Part shown: positions 18,622 through 27,570 of the stretch, in pieces
How the letters are laid out: each line of letters begins with the position of its first letter
Position numbering within the stretch: the first letter of the stretch is position 1
Assembly: GCA_036504595.1 (NCBI GenBank)
Contig: DASXUX010000052.1
Coordinates: forward strand, 124,001 to 188,000
DNA length: 64,000 nt
Source of the DNA: DASXUX01 sp036504595
GTDB lineage: Bacteria; Planctomycetota; SZUA-567; H5-PLA8
Direction of reading: 5' to 3'
Program-made: the position numbers and the translations under genes
Notes under the pieces: model-generated
What the model was told of the DNA's origin: nothing
Seen by the model: the letters and a program-made list of their open reading frames with translations, nothing else
Database searches by the model: none

Positions 18622-19734
18622 TCAGCGGGCGTTCTCGATCAGTTCGCCGGCTTCAGGAACGCCTTCGTCGATTTTTGTTGGACGGATTTCGTTCGATGTG
18701 GGCGAGGCGCCGGTGTTCTTTCCGACGAGCGTATAGGGGCCGAATTTCACCGGGCGCGAAATGCCGTTCGTACCTTTGGCATTCACCAAAGCAAAATGCA
18801 GGTGCGGTTCCGTCGAGTAGCCGGAGTTTCCACAGCAGCCCAGGCGCTGGCCTTGCTGAACCTGGTCGCCGAGTTTCACGGCAATCGAGCCGCGCTGCAT
18901 GTGGAAGAAGCAGGTGAACTCCTGCGGACCGTGCTCAAGGACCACGTAATTGCCTCGCGCGGTGAGCGGGTCGCGCTGACCGGGGTCGTTGTCCTTCGCG
19001 CCGTCGTTAAGCTCGACCACTTTGCCGGCCAGCGGGGCGCAGATTTCCTTCCCGAAGCCGGCATAGTCTTTGTTGTGCTTGCCTTCGCCGTTCACGCTTC
19101 GCTTGCGATCGTTGACAGCTTCAAAATCCCATGCGTAACGCGCCAACAAGCTTAAGTGCGAGAACGCGCCGCCGTTGCCCTGCTTGCAGATCCATGTTCC
19201 GTGGAACGGCAGCGCCAGCTTCGTTCCGACCGGCTGCTGGTCCTTCTCAACCAGCCGGCACGCTTCCGCATACGCTTTGGCTGCGTCCGCCCGATTGTCC
19301 TGAAGGCTGTAGATCCAGCCGAGGTTGTCCCAGATCCACGGCTGCTCGGGAAAACGCTGCACGCCGGTCAGGCAGACGCCCAAGGCGCGATCCTTGTCGT
19401 CCCGGGCGAGATAATTCGAGACGGCGTTGATGTAAAGCTTGGGTTCATGCGATTTGGACGGCAGCGCGAGCGCCTGTTCGAGAACGCGCGCGGCTTCCTC
19501 ATAGCGCTTGAGTTTGAACAGCGCGTAGCCGAGATTGTTGCGCGTCCACATGGGCTCAAACGAGGCGCTCTCGCGCAGCACTTTCTGAAACTGCTCGATG
19601 GCCTCCTCGAAGCGGCCCTCTTCACTGGCTTTGCGGCCTTGGCGAAAAGCAATCTGTTCGGGCTTGTCGATGGCGTGCGTGAATGAGGACGCGAACAGCA
19701 GGCCGGTACAGAGTGATAGAACTGCGTGCCGCAT
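18622..19734 (-). CDS. Secreted TPR protein with C-terminal M23 (LytM-type) peptidase domain
   Basis: A 370-aa protein with a signal peptide (MRHAVLSLCTGLLFASSFTHA). Residues about 25-165 are TPR repeats (FRQGRKASEEGRFEEAIEQF, NNLGYALFKLKRYEEAARVLEQAL, DNLGWIYSLQDNRADAAKAY). The C-terminal half is an M23 metallopeptidase fold: RYAWDFEAVN carries the zinc Asp, APLAGKVVELNDG is the usual beta-turn, and EPHLHFALVN is the HxH motif. M23 enzymes cleave peptidoglycan cross-bridges or act as LytM-type activators. ATG 19734 is chosen because the signal peptide begins there. It lies 75 bases after nagA on the same strand. Confidence 0.87.
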   Translation of the reverse strand: MRHAVLSLCTGLLFASSFTHAIDKPEQIAFRQGRKASEEGRFEEAIEQFQKVLRESASFEPMWTRNNLGYALFKLKRYEEAARVLEQALALPSKSHEPKLYINAVSNYLARDDKDRALGVCLTGVQRFPEQPWIWDNLGWIYSLQDNRADAAKAYAEACRLVEKDQQPVGTKLALPFHGTWICKQGNGGAFSHLSLLARYAWDFEAVNDRKRSVNGEGKHNKDYAGFGKEICAPLAGKVVELNDGAKDNDPGQRDPLTARGNYVVLEHGPQEFTCFFHMQRGSIAVKLGDQVQQGQRLGCCGNSGYSTEPHLHFALVNAKGTNGISRPVKFGPYTLVGKNTGASPTSNEIRPTKIDEGVPEAGELIENAR

Positions 19735-19769
19735 GCGTCCCTCACTAACACAGTCGCGTTGCCTGACAT

Positions 19770-19804
19770 CACGGGCAGCCAACGGCAAACAGAGGCTGCC
19801 CGTG
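19770..19804. repeat. Perfect 11-bp palindrome between nagA and the M23 gene
   Basis: CACGGGCAGCC (19770-19780) pairs exactly with GGCTGCCCGTG (19794-19804) around a 13-base loop. There is no U-run on either side, so it resembles a REP-like palindrome or a transcript-stabilising hairpin more than a terminator. Confidence 0.6.
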
Positions 19805-19809
19805 GCACA

Positions 19810-20979
19810 TTAAGCTGGCGACGGCGGCTGCGGCACGATGCGGAGTTCTTCGGCTACTCCTCGAACGTACGTGCTGCCGGCCACAATGGAATTGTCCTCG
19901 CGCGTCTGGATCACGCAGAAGGTCGCTTCCTTTCCGGGCGCGAGGGCGAGGTCCATGCCAACCATCTGCGCGGGCACGCTGGACATGTTGTCCCAGACCT
20001 GCTGCCACTGGCGCCCGAGCATCTGCGCGGCACGGATGACGCCATCGAGCGGACGCAGGGCTGACCCGGCGAAGTTCGTTTTGCCAGGCTCGCGCACGAC
20101 CTGATCAGGCCCCACTTCCACCTCAATGCGCCCCATGCGAAAGCGGCCCGGCGGTGATCCGGCGGGAGAGACCGCGTCGGTCGTGTACCAGATGCGCTCC
20201 TGAGGAAGCTGACGGTGCAGAACGCGGAAGAGCGCCGGCGAGACGTGAATGCGATCGGGAATGATCCCGGCGATCAGTTCGGGGCGTTCGATCACGCGCC
20301 AGAGAATGTTGTTGTGGCGGTCCAACTGTTGCGGGCAGCCGTTGCCGAGATGCGTGAAGCTGGTCGCACCGGCGCGCGCGGCATGCTCCAGATCGGCGGC
20401 CGAGGCGTCGCTGTGTCCGATGCTGACGGTAATGCCCAGCGACACGGCAAGCGCAATCGCTTCGGTTGCACCCGGACGTTCAGCGGCGAGCGTCAGCAGG
20501 ACGCAGTCGCTGCCGGCCGCTTCGCGCAGTTCCTTGATGCGCGCAGGCGTCGGATCCAGCATCACGGCCGGATCGTGCGCGCCATGGAAACCAGGAACCG
20601 GAGAAAGAAAGGGGCCTTCGATGTGCCAGCCGGCGACGGCGGTCTTGAGTTCAGGCGATTGTCCGCAGAGTTCGCGGAATTTGTGCAGGCGCGTAAGCAT
20701 CGCCGGCCAGGGAGCTGTCACGAGCGTTGGGAAAACACGGGCGCAGCCGGCCTGGCGCAGATTTCGCATCGCATGCAGGGCTTGCTCCAGAGTGAGCGAA
20801 TCGCTCTGGAAATCGATGCCGGCGTAGCCGTTGACCTGCAGGTCCAGCAACGCGGGAGCCAGCCACCGGTCCGGAGGCGCATCGGTGGGCTCGATGGAAT
20901 CAATGAGGCCGTCGCGCCAACGCAGTCTCACGCCTTGTTGAGTCGCATAGTGAGACGCGACAATCTCGCCGTTCTGCAT
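19810..20979 (-). CDS. nagA: N-acetylglucosamine-6-phosphate deacetylase
   Basis: A 389-aa amidohydrolase that converts GlcNAc-6-phosphate to GlcN-6-phosphate and acetate, feeding amino-sugar carbon to glycolysis and cell-wall recycling. Motifs in order: LAPALLDLQVNGYAG, the metal Glu in GWHIEGPFLSP with GFHGAHDP, the metal His in SIGHSDAS, FTHLGNGC, the catalytic Asp in YTTDAVSPAG, and the C-terminal GKEATFCVIQ strand. The length is typical. AGGAGACACGT precedes the ATG. The IS4-family element begins about 20 bases upstream of the ribosome-binding region and has probably displaced the native promoter. Confidence 0.9.
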   Translation of the reverse strand: MQNGEIVASHYATQQGVRLRWRDGLIDSIEPTDAPPDRWLAPALLDLQVNGYAGIDFQSDSLTLEQALHAMRNLRQAGCARVFPTLVTAPWPAMLTRLHKFRELCGQSPELKTAVAGWHIEGPFLSPVPGFHGAHDPAVMLDPTPARIKELREAAGSDCVLLTLAAERPGATEAIALAVSLGITVSIGHSDASAADLEHAARAGATSFTHLGNGCPQQLDRHNNILWRVIERPELIAGIIPDRIHVSPALFRVLHRQLPQERIWYTTDAVSPAGSPPGRFRMGRIEVEVGPDQVVREPGKTNFAGSALRPLDGVIRAAQMLGRQWQQVWDNMSSVPAQMVGMDLALAPGKEATFCVIQTREDNSIVAGSTYVRGVAEELRIVPQPPSPA

Positions 20980-20999
20980 ACGTGTCTCCTGTTCGCCAG

Positions 21000-21009
21000 C
21001 AGCTTATGC
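21000..21009. repeat. Left 10-bp target-site duplication of the IS4-family element
   Basis: CAGCTTATGC directly precedes the left inverted repeat and is repeated exactly at 22494-22503. A 10-bp duplication fits the IS4 family. Confidence 0.9.
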
Positions 21010-22493
21010 CTTGTCCTTATACACATTTATCGGTCTCGCGTCGATACCTTCCAAAGTGGGAAACGGGGGAGGGCGCGGGCATGGAAGAAAACTTGGTGCA
21101 GGCGGGGCGCTGGGCGGCGCTGAATTTTGGCGGAGCGGAACTGGGCGATCGGCGCAGCACACGGCGGCTTGTCGAGGTCGCGACGCGGCTGGTTGCCGAA
21201 CCGACGGGCAGTTTGCACCGAGCGCTCCCGACGTGGAGTGAGCTGGTCGGCGCATACCGTCTACTGGGCAGGCCGAAGACGAATTTCGACGCCGTCGCCA
21301 GGCCGCACCAAAAACGGACTCAAGCCGCGTGCAGGGAAGCGGGGGATTACCTGTTGATCGAGGACACGACCTCGCTGGATTTTACTTCGCATGAGGCGAC
21401 GAAGGGTTTGGGACGGATCGGCGATGACGGGGGGCGCGGCTTGCATCTGCACAGCAACCTAGCGCTGCGCATTGAGAGCTGGAGTGCTGGCGGCCCGCTC
21501 TGCTCGGTCGTCGGATTTTTTCATCAAAAATGCTGGGCTCGAACCACGCAGACCATTGGTTTCGGCAACGAGCCCAAACGCAAACGTCTTAAACGGCCGC
21601 GCGAATCGATGCGCTGGGCAGAGGCCTACGAGAGCAGTGACGCGCCGCCACCCGGCACGCGCTGGACGCACGTGGGCGACCGGGAAACGGATATCTATGA
21701 AGCATTCGAACGTTGTGAAGCGAAAGGTTTCGATTGGCTTGTCCGAGCGTGTCAGGCACGCGCATTGGCCGATAACGCCGGATCGGTCTTCAGCGCGGTG
21801 GCGGCTGCGGAACCCGTGGGGCGCGTGGATCTGGAACTGCGCGCGCGACCCGGACAGCTGGCGCGAACGGCGCATCTGAGCGTTCGCACCGCGAGCGTTC
21901 GGCTGCGGAGTCCGTGGCGTCCGGGGCGTTCGCGCGATGAACTGTCGACACATGTCGTCGAGGTGCGCGAGGAGGCGCCGCCGCCGGGAGCCGACGCGTT
22001 GTGCTGGGTTCTTCTGACGTCGTGGCCGGCGGCGACGTTCGAAGAGGCGCTGCGCGTCGTGGGCGCCTATGCCTGCCGGCCGATCATCGAGGAGTTTCAT
22101 CGGTCCCTCAAGAGCGGCGTGACGAACGTGGAGGAGAGCCAGCTCAAAACGGCCAATGCTCTGCGAGCTTTGACTGCGATCCTGTCTCCGATCGCGCTGA
22201 AGATGCTAGACTTGCGCGCGGAGGTGTTGTGCCATCCCGAAGCCCGTCTGAAACCTGGCGCTGTTCCGCCCCTCGCGCTGCAGTTGCTCGCCAAAAGGCT
22301 GGGGCATCCGGTGCAGGACTGGACCTGGCTGGCGTTCACGCTGGCGCTGGCACAACTCGGCGGCTTCAAAGCGCGCGCCAGCGACGGCTTGCCCGGCTGG
22401 AACACGCTCTGGCGCGGATGGCACAAGCTGATGATCATGATGGAGGGCGTCGAGCTGTTCAGCGGCTCGGGCTGAATTGCGTATAAGGACAAG
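21010..22493. mobile_element. Complete IS4-family insertion sequence, 1,484 bp
   Basis: The element has terminal inverted repeats: the left end reads CTTGTCCTTATACACA and the right end, read inward on the other strand, CTTGTCCTTATACGCA, so 13 bases match before the first mismatch. Perfect 10-bp direct repeats (CAGCTTATGC) flank it. One intact transposase gene fills most of it. Intact ends, gene and target duplication indicate a recent insertion. It lies between divergent nagA and galK. Confidence 0.93.
21081..22475 (+). CDS. IS4-family transposase (Tn5/IS50-like)
   Basis: A 464-aa DDE transposase. The N-terminal DNA-binding region (AELGDRRSTRRLVEVATRL, SLHRALPTWSELVGAYRLL) is typical of the Tn5-type group. 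Catalytic residues are D95 (IEDTTSLDF), D200 (VGDRETDIYE) and E337 within the YREK signature (Y-x2-R-x3-E-x6-K in YACRPIIEEFHRSLK). The frame is uninterrupted. The start is placed at ATG 21081, inside the element, preceded by GGGGGAGGG; an upstream in-frame ATG at 20982 lies outside the inverted repeat and cannot be the native start. Confidence 0.93.
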   Translation: MEENLVQAGRWAALNFGGAELGDRRSTRRLVEVATRLVAEPTGSLHRALPTWSELVGAYRLLGRPKTNFDAVARPHQKRTQAACREAGDYLLIEDTTSLDFTSHEATKGLGRIGDDGGRGLHLHSNLALRIESWSAGGPLCSVVGFFHQKCWARTTQTIGFGNEPKRKRLKRPRESMRWAEAYESSDAPPPGTRWTHVGDRETDIYEAFERCEAKGFDWLVRACQARALADNAGSVFSAVAAAEPVGRVDLELRARPGQLARTAHLSVRTASVRLRSPWRPGRSRDELSTHVVEVREEAPPPGADALCWVLLTSWPAATFEEALRVVGAYACRPIIEEFHRSLKSGVTNVEESQLKTANALRALTAILSPIALKMLDLRAEVLCHPEARLKPGAVPPLALQLLAKRLGHPVQDWTWLAFTLALAQLGGFKARASDGLPGWNTLWRGWHKLMIMMEGVELFSGSG

Positions 22494-22503
22494 CAGCTTA
22501 TGC
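22494..22503. repeat. Right 10-bp target-site duplication of the IS4-family element
   Basis: CAGCTTATGC, identical to 21000-21009, directly follows the right inverted repeat. Confidence 0.9.
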
Positions 22504-22625
22504 GTGGAGCATCCAAACGCAAACGAACGCTGAGCGCATGACGCGAGCACCTTTTGATATGGACGCAAAGGCTATTTCACGTATTTTCAGACGAGTGGAG
22601 GGGCGAAGCCTTCCGGGAGATTTAG

Positions 22626-23810
22626 TTGGAACCTTGGGCCGAGAAGAACGTGAATATTGAAAAAGAGCGGAAGCGTCTGGTTGCAGCATTCGATGAGAAG
22701 TTTGGCAAGGGTCCGCGGCCGAAAGTATCCGTCGCGCCGGGCCGCAGCAACCTGATCGGCGAACATACGGACTACAATGGCGGCGTGGTGCTGCCGGTGG
22801 CGGTGGACCGGCATGTGGCGGTGCTCTTCAGGGCCGCTGAGGCTAATGCGCCGCACGTCGATGTTTTCGCCGAAGAACTGAATGCGGCAGACAAATTCGA
22901 CATCCGCAACATCAAGCGAACGACCGATCCGCAACTGCATTGGGCCAATTATGTCCGCGGGACGGCGAAAGCTCTGCAGAACCGCGGCGTGAAACTGCGC
23001 GGCGGGCAGCTTTATATTGTCAGCGATCTTCCGCGTGGGGCAGGCCTCTCGAGCAGCGCGGCTCTGGAGACGGCGGTCGGCCGAGCGCTGCTCACTATGG
23101 CCGGTGCGAAGATGGATGCGCGGGAATTGGCGTTCGCCTGCCAGGAAGCGGAGCACCGCTTTGCGGGCGTGATGTGCGGGATCATGGACCAGACTGTCGT
23201 GGGGCGTGCGAAAGCGGGGCACGCGCTGCTGCTGGACTGCGACACGATGGACGTGCGAGACGTGCCCATCGCTCTGAAAGGATATAGCTTCGCTGTGTTC
23301 GACACAGGCGTGCGGCACAAGCTGGCCGGCAGCGAATACAACAAGCGGCGCAGCGAGTGCGAGCATGCGGCGGAGCTGATGGGACACGGTAATCTTCGCG
23401 GGGTGACTCTGAGCGACCTGCTGAAGGCGGGCGGGAAGCTGACGAAAAACGAACACAAGCGCGTGCGTCATGTCATCACGGAGAATCTACGCGTGGTGGG
23501 TTTCGCGGCCGCGTTAGCGCGCGGAGACATTGACGAATTGGGACGTCTGCTGCTGGCGAGCCATCAGAGTCTTGCGTGCGACTATGAGGTAAGCTGCGCG
23601 GAGTTGGACGAAGTTGTCGCTCGCCTGCAAGCCAAGAACGCGAAGGACGGCGCATGCCCCGGAGCGCGCATGACCGGCGGCGGGTTCGGTGGAGCGGTGG
23701 TGGCTCTGCTGAAGACCAGCGCGTATCCGGCCTATGCAAAGGCGCTCAAGCCGTACGCGAAAGGCGGGTCGCTGCTGCTGACGCCGACGGCGGGGGCAAG
23801 AGTGCTCTGA
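22626..23810 (+). CDS. galK: Galactokinase
   Basis: A 394-aa GHMP-family kinase that phosphorylates galactose at C1 in the Leloir pathway. It has the galactokinase signature PGRSNLIGEHTDYNGG, the ATP-binding GAGLSSSAALETA, the catalytic Asp region CGIMDQTVVGRAKAGHALLLDCD, and GARMTGGGFGGAVVALL near the C-terminus. The length is normal. The frame opens with TTG at 22626, eight bases after GGGAGA; a GTG at 22650 is an alternative that would remove eight residues before the conserved region. It is divergent from nagA, with the IS element between them. No other gal genes are in the window. Confidence 0.92.
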   Translation: MEPWAEKNVNIEKERKRLVAAFDEKFGKGPRPKVSVAPGRSNLIGEHTDYNGGVVLPVAVDRHVAVLFRAAEANAPHVDVFAEELNAADKFDIRNIKRTTDPQLHWANYVRGTAKALQNRGVKLRGGQLYIVSDLPRGAGLSSSAALETAVGRALLTMAGAKMDARELAFACQEAEHRFAGVMCGIMDQTVVGRAKAGHALLLDCDTMDVRDVPIALKGYSFAVFDTGVRHKLAGSEYNKRRSECEHAAELMGHGNLRGVTLSDLLKAGGKLTKNEHKRVRHVITENLRVVGFAAALARGDIDELGRLLLASHQSLACDYEVSCAELDEVVARLQAKNAKDGACPGARMTGGGFGGAVVALLKTSAYPAYAKALKPYAKGGSLLLTPTAGARVL

Positions 23811-23891
23811 ATTTGGCCGAAAGGCGTAATCCGAAAAGACAATCGGGCCGCCCACCGGACCGGCGTCATTACTCAGATGCATCTCCCTGCG

Positions 23892-26468
23892 TCACTTGAC
23901 GTCGCAGATCTCCTCGGCCTGCCAGGTGAGGTCGGTACGAACCACGCGGCGGTTGTACACGTCCAGCACGTAGATGTGCCCTTCCGTCAGCCCGGCGCCG
24001 CTTGGCCAGGCGAGCGGAATCGGGGGAACCGCCACAGAAGCTTTGCCCTGCTTTCCGGCTTCCGTGTTCGGGTTGATGTATTGCGACTCGAAATTCCCGT
24101 ACTTGCCGAAAGCGAGAACTTCATTGCCGGCGTTATCCACCAGCGAAACGTAGCAGCCTGTGGCATTCGGGATCGCCAGGCGCCCATAGCGATCGACATC
24201 AAAACGCGGAATTCGGCAGACGCAACAGGTCGTGCCGAGACTGGGATGGCTCAACGGCGAGAGGCCCGCGTACGTACACAGCGCGCCTTCAACGGATTTG
24301 CCGACCATCATGTCGGCCGCGCCCGTTACTGTTCCGCCTTCGGGCCCAAACTTCACGATGCAGCCGGTGCAGTGCTTGTACGCGGCGTCTTTTTCAAAAC
24401 TCTTCCGCGCTGGCATGGTTCCGACGATCATTCCGACGTAGAGGTTTCCCTTCAGGTCAACGCGTACGCCGCCATCCGTCTGTGGAATCGGGCCGATGAT
24501 GGCGCTGGTGAGGTCCGCCGGGTAATCGCGCGACAGATTGCTCTTGTCGTCCAGCTTTCCGTGCCGGCCCACGAGGCCCTCCAGATACTTGCCTTTCAAC
24601 GCCTTGCCGTCGGGACCGAAACCAGCCACGCAATATTTTACCCAATCGTACATGAACGCGACGTACACTTTGCCGTCCGGCCCGACGCCAATGCCTTTCT
24701 CGCAGTTGCCGATGCCGTAACGTCCGTAGATGTACTTGCTGAGGACGTGCGTCCCGCTTGGAAAGGGCGCAGGCTCCAGGTCGCGCGTGTAGCGTTCAAG
24801 CGGACCGCTGAAGCCCTCGCCGGAGCGGACGTAAAGGATGCCGTCGTAACCAACGGAGAGGTCGGTGCCGAGGAACGGCTTGCCGCCGCGTTTGAGCATC
24901 TCTCCTTCGCCGCTGCTGCCGTCGAAGCGCCAAAAGAGATTCCCGCCGTCGCTGATGTAGACCTCCTCGCGCTGCGCATCCACGGCGATGCGGTTGAACA
25001 CGTCAAGCGCTTCGGGCGGCGGCGAAAAGTCCGTGCGCACCGGAACCAGTTCAGCGCCTTTGTCCTGAAGGCAGACGAGGTCGCCTTGTACGCCGGCGAC
25101 ATAGATGGAAGTCTGGTTCGCGGAAGCAACCAGGGCCATCTGCGGCCAGCCGCCTTTCTGTGGCGGAAAAACGTACTTCGCAGCAGCGGGCGCGTCCTTG
25201 CGGCGTTCAGTGAATTTCGTCACCGTCACGTCGTATTTCCAGTAGCCGGCGCAGAAACGCGAAAGCACGTAGAGGTCGCCCGTTGTCGGATGGATTGCGA
25301 GCTGATGCGGCGCGGCCACCTGGATCTCGCCAGTCTCCTTGCCATCTGCATCGAAGATCGCGACGCGCTGATGCTCGCGGTCGGCAACGTAGACGTTGCC
25401 TTTCCCATCGACCGCGATGCCGTGGACGGGGCCTTCGGGCACGCCGTCGTTCTGGTAGCCATTGTTCTTCTTGTATGCGCCGCCTTGGCCGTCCTTGTGG
25501 TCAACGGAAATGGTAGCGAAGGGCTTCATCGTCTCGCCGCCGCCGCGCGCCATCCTGTAAATGCGTCCCGGCGGAAATGCGGCGTTGAACTCGTGTCCGT
25601 ACTGCGTCTTTGAGGAGAACGGGCCGCTCAGATACAGCCATTTGCTGTCCGGTGACGCGGCAAGGAAGATCGGGCCATTGCCCGTATTTGGATTGCGGCC
25701 GTTCTTTGGCCAAAGCTCCTGCGTGCGGAACGACGCCTGTGGCACGCCGCCTCTGGCGTCCAGAGCGTAAACGACCGCGCCATCGGTAAACAGCAGACCG
25801 TCCTTGGATGCGGCGGAAACGAGTGTCAGCTTGCCTTCGCTATAGAACTCCGGATTGAGGCTGTTGAGATTACGCGGATGGAACGCACTGCGTTCCTCAT
25901 CCCAGGACGCCACGTCCTTCATGGCTTCCGGTGGCAGGTCCGCCGGGAATGGCATGAGCTCCCGCAGATAGCGGCCTTGCGCATCGAAAGCGCGCACGAC
26001 GCGGAAGTTCTGATTCCGGTTTCCGCCGTAGCCCATGATGTAGAGCGTGCCGCTCTCGTCGGCAGCCAGCGCGCCGATGCGGCCAAAGAGGTACGGGCTG
26101 TCGCCGATGAAGCGGCCGAACTTCACGCCCGTGCCGGCTCGCACGCGCACCTTGAACGGCCCGTCGCCGACGGGCTTTCCAAAGTCATCGCGCAGATCCC
26201 ACTCCAGCGACTGCGAGAGACCCGCTTTGAGCGGCTCCGGCGGCGGCTTTGGGCCACCGAGCACGCCGGCGGCAAGATGGCGTACTATCTTGTCGCCAAC
26301 CAGTATGGCGACCTCAACGTCGGTGGGCGCGACGACCGCGAATGTGATCGTAACTTTGGCACCATCGCGGGCGACGGTCGGTTTCGCGGCGAAGGAGATC
26401 TCGCCAGCGGCGCACGCGGACGCGACGACCAGAGCGAGCATCAAGGCCTTGTGATGGCGGGCGCCCAT
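23892..26468 (-). CDS. Secreted NHL-repeat beta-propeller protein
   Basis: An 858-aa protein with a signal peptide (cleavage near ACAAGEISFA). After an N-terminal Ig-like beta region (KVTITFAVVAPTDVEVAILV, with SLEWDLRDDFGKPV) come repeated NHL-type blades such as GIAVDGKGNVYVADREHQRVAIFDADG, GALAADESGTLYIMGYG and GVRVDLKGNLYVGMIVG. Two Cys-containing segments, CTGCIVKFGPEGG and GTTCCVCRIPRFDVDRYGRL, are unusual for such propellers and lack the His of a haem c motif. It is probably an extracytoplasmic binding or scaffolding protein; no enzyme motif is seen. It is the last gene of a minus-strand run with two sialate-esterase-type genes. Confidence 0.8.
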   Translation of the reverse strand: MGARHHKALMLALVVASACAAGEISFAAKPTVARDGAKVTITFAVVAPTDVEVAILVGDKIVRHLAAGVLGGPKPPPEPLKAGLSQSLEWDLRDDFGKPVGDGPFKVRVRAGTGVKFGRFIGDSPYLFGRIGALAADESGTLYIMGYGGNRNQNFRVVRAFDAQGRYLRELMPFPADLPPEAMKDVASWDEERSAFHPRNLNSLNPEFYSEGKLTLVSAASKDGLLFTDGAVVYALDARGGVPQASFRTQELWPKNGRNPNTGNGPIFLAASPDSKWLYLSGPFSSKTQYGHEFNAAFPPGRIYRMARGGGETMKPFATISVDHKDGQGGAYKKNNGYQNDGVPEGPVHGIAVDGKGNVYVADREHQRVAIFDADGKETGEIQVAAPHQLAIHPTTGDLYVLSRFCAGYWKYDVTVTKFTERRKDAPAAAKYVFPPQKGGWPQMALVASANQTSIYVAGVQGDLVCLQDKGAELVPVRTDFSPPPEALDVFNRIAVDAQREEVYISDGGNLFWRFDGSSGEGEMLKRGGKPFLGTDLSVGYDGILYVRSGEGFSGPLERYTRDLEPAPFPSGTHVLSKYIYGRYGIGNCEKGIGVGPDGKVYVAFMYDWVKYCVAGFGPDGKALKGKYLEGLVGRHGKLDDKSNLSRDYPADLTSAIIGPIPQTDGGVRVDLKGNLYVGMIVGTMPARKSFEKDAAYKHCTGCIVKFGPEGGTVTGAADMMVGKSVEGALCTYAGLSPLSHPSLGTTCCVCRIPRFDVDRYGRLAIPNATGCYVSLVDNAGNEVLAFGKYGNFESQYINPNTEAGKQGKASVAVPPIPLAWPSGAGLTEGHIYVLDVYNRRVVRTDLTWQAEEICDVK

Positions 26469-26537
26469 TGTACTAGCCTCAAACCACGATGATTGTCAGT
26501 CGCGGCACACAGCAGCAGACCTTCGTGAGCGACAACG

Positions 26538-27500
26538 CTATTTGGCGCCGCTTGGCGCGAGCAACTTCTTCATGGCCTCGCCCATAGCCTGCCCGATCAG
26601 GAGATAAGTCTCCGCGTTGTTGTTCCAGTGATAGCCTTGTTTCGATGGTGAGACTTCGGGCGGGCGCCAGAAATCCTTCGTCTCGACGAAGGCCACGTTG
26701 CCCTTGAACTCCGGATACTCTGCGACCGCCGCTTGAGCGCGCATCAGCGACAGCGCGCGCGGGTGCTTCTCATCCCGGCCGGTCATTCCGGTTTCGGCTA
26801 TCACGAAGGGCAGCTTCGGCACGCCCAGGTCTTTGCGAATGTCGCGGATGAAGTTGGCCATGTTCTTCTCGTACTCGTCGTTGAAGGCTTGATTGACGCG
26901 ATCATTCCATCCCTGATGCCAGCCGAAGCCCACGATCTCGTACCCCTGGCCGTCGTAGTCTGGAAAGTGCGTCTTGAGATTGTTTAGCACTTCCTTCGTC
27001 AGCGTCACGATCTGCGTGTAGTACGGTCCAAGTTGGCCGCCAGAGCTCGGCGGGCGGAAATCCGCGCCGAGGCTCTTGCCGCCCCAGGCTACCTTGATCA
27101 GCAGCACCTGGTTGTCGATAACGTCGCCCACGACGTTTCCGAATTCGAGCTCTGGGCCGATCAGGTCCGTCTTCGCGCCATAGCCGACAGTGAGCCCGCC
27201 CTTGCGATCCAGATACCAGATCCACACATCGTCGCGCACGATCCACTTGCCGTCCTTGTTGGCGAGGTGCTTGAAACGGCCGGCCGTGGCGGGATCCTTG
27301 AGCAGGTACTCCAGGCTTCCCTTGCCCTCATTGGCGTTGGGGTCGAGCTTGATCTTGCCCTGGCCCTCCATGTTGGATTGCCCGGCGAGAATAAAGACTT
27401 TCACCGGGCTCTTGCCCGCTTGTCCGGCGACGCTCGCGGGCGCGCAGACGAGCAAGGCAATCAGGACAAGCACAAACGTATTTGTCTGACGTCGGTTCAT
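26538..27500 (-). CDS. Secreted SASA-domain carbohydrate esterase (sialate O-acetylesterase type)
   Basis: A 320-aa SGNH-type hydrolase with a signal peptide (MNRRQTNTFVLVLIALLVC). The nucleophile is the Ser of FILAGQSNMEGQG, and GFGWHQGWND is the family's second block. The C-terminal HWNNNAETYLLIGQAMGEAM would supply the catalytic His. Related family members deacetylate sialic acid or xylan. AAGGGCG precedes the ATG; a longer in-frame extension is Arg-rich and overlaps the neighbouring gene, so it is rejected. It lies 70 bases after the other esterase gene, probably in one transcript. Confidence 0.85.
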   Translation of the reverse strand: MNRRQTNTFVLVLIALLVCAPASVAGQAGKSPVKVFILAGQSNMEGQGKIKLDPNANEGKGSLEYLLKDPATAGRFKHLANKDGKWIVRDDVWIWYLDRKGGLTVGYGAKTDLIGPELEFGNVVGDVIDNQVLLIKVAWGGKSLGADFRPPSSGGQLGPYYTQIVTLTKEVLNNLKTHFPDYDGQGYEIVGFGWHQGWNDRVNQAFNDEYEKNMANFIRDIRKDLGVPKLPFVIAETGMTGRDEKHPRALSLMRAQAAVAEYPEFKGNVAFVETKDFWRPPEVSPSKQGYHWNNNAETYLLIGQAMGEAMKKLLAPSGAK

Positions 27501-27570
27501 CGGCGCCCTTTCTGCATGCGGGAACACAATCCGCTGTCGCTGGCGTACACCGTCGTTTGCGGGGGCCAGA

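Noticed and set aside
23877..25613. Plus-strand open frame of 578 codons
   Set aside because: Antisense to the NHL-repeat protein, which has a signal peptide and clear blades.
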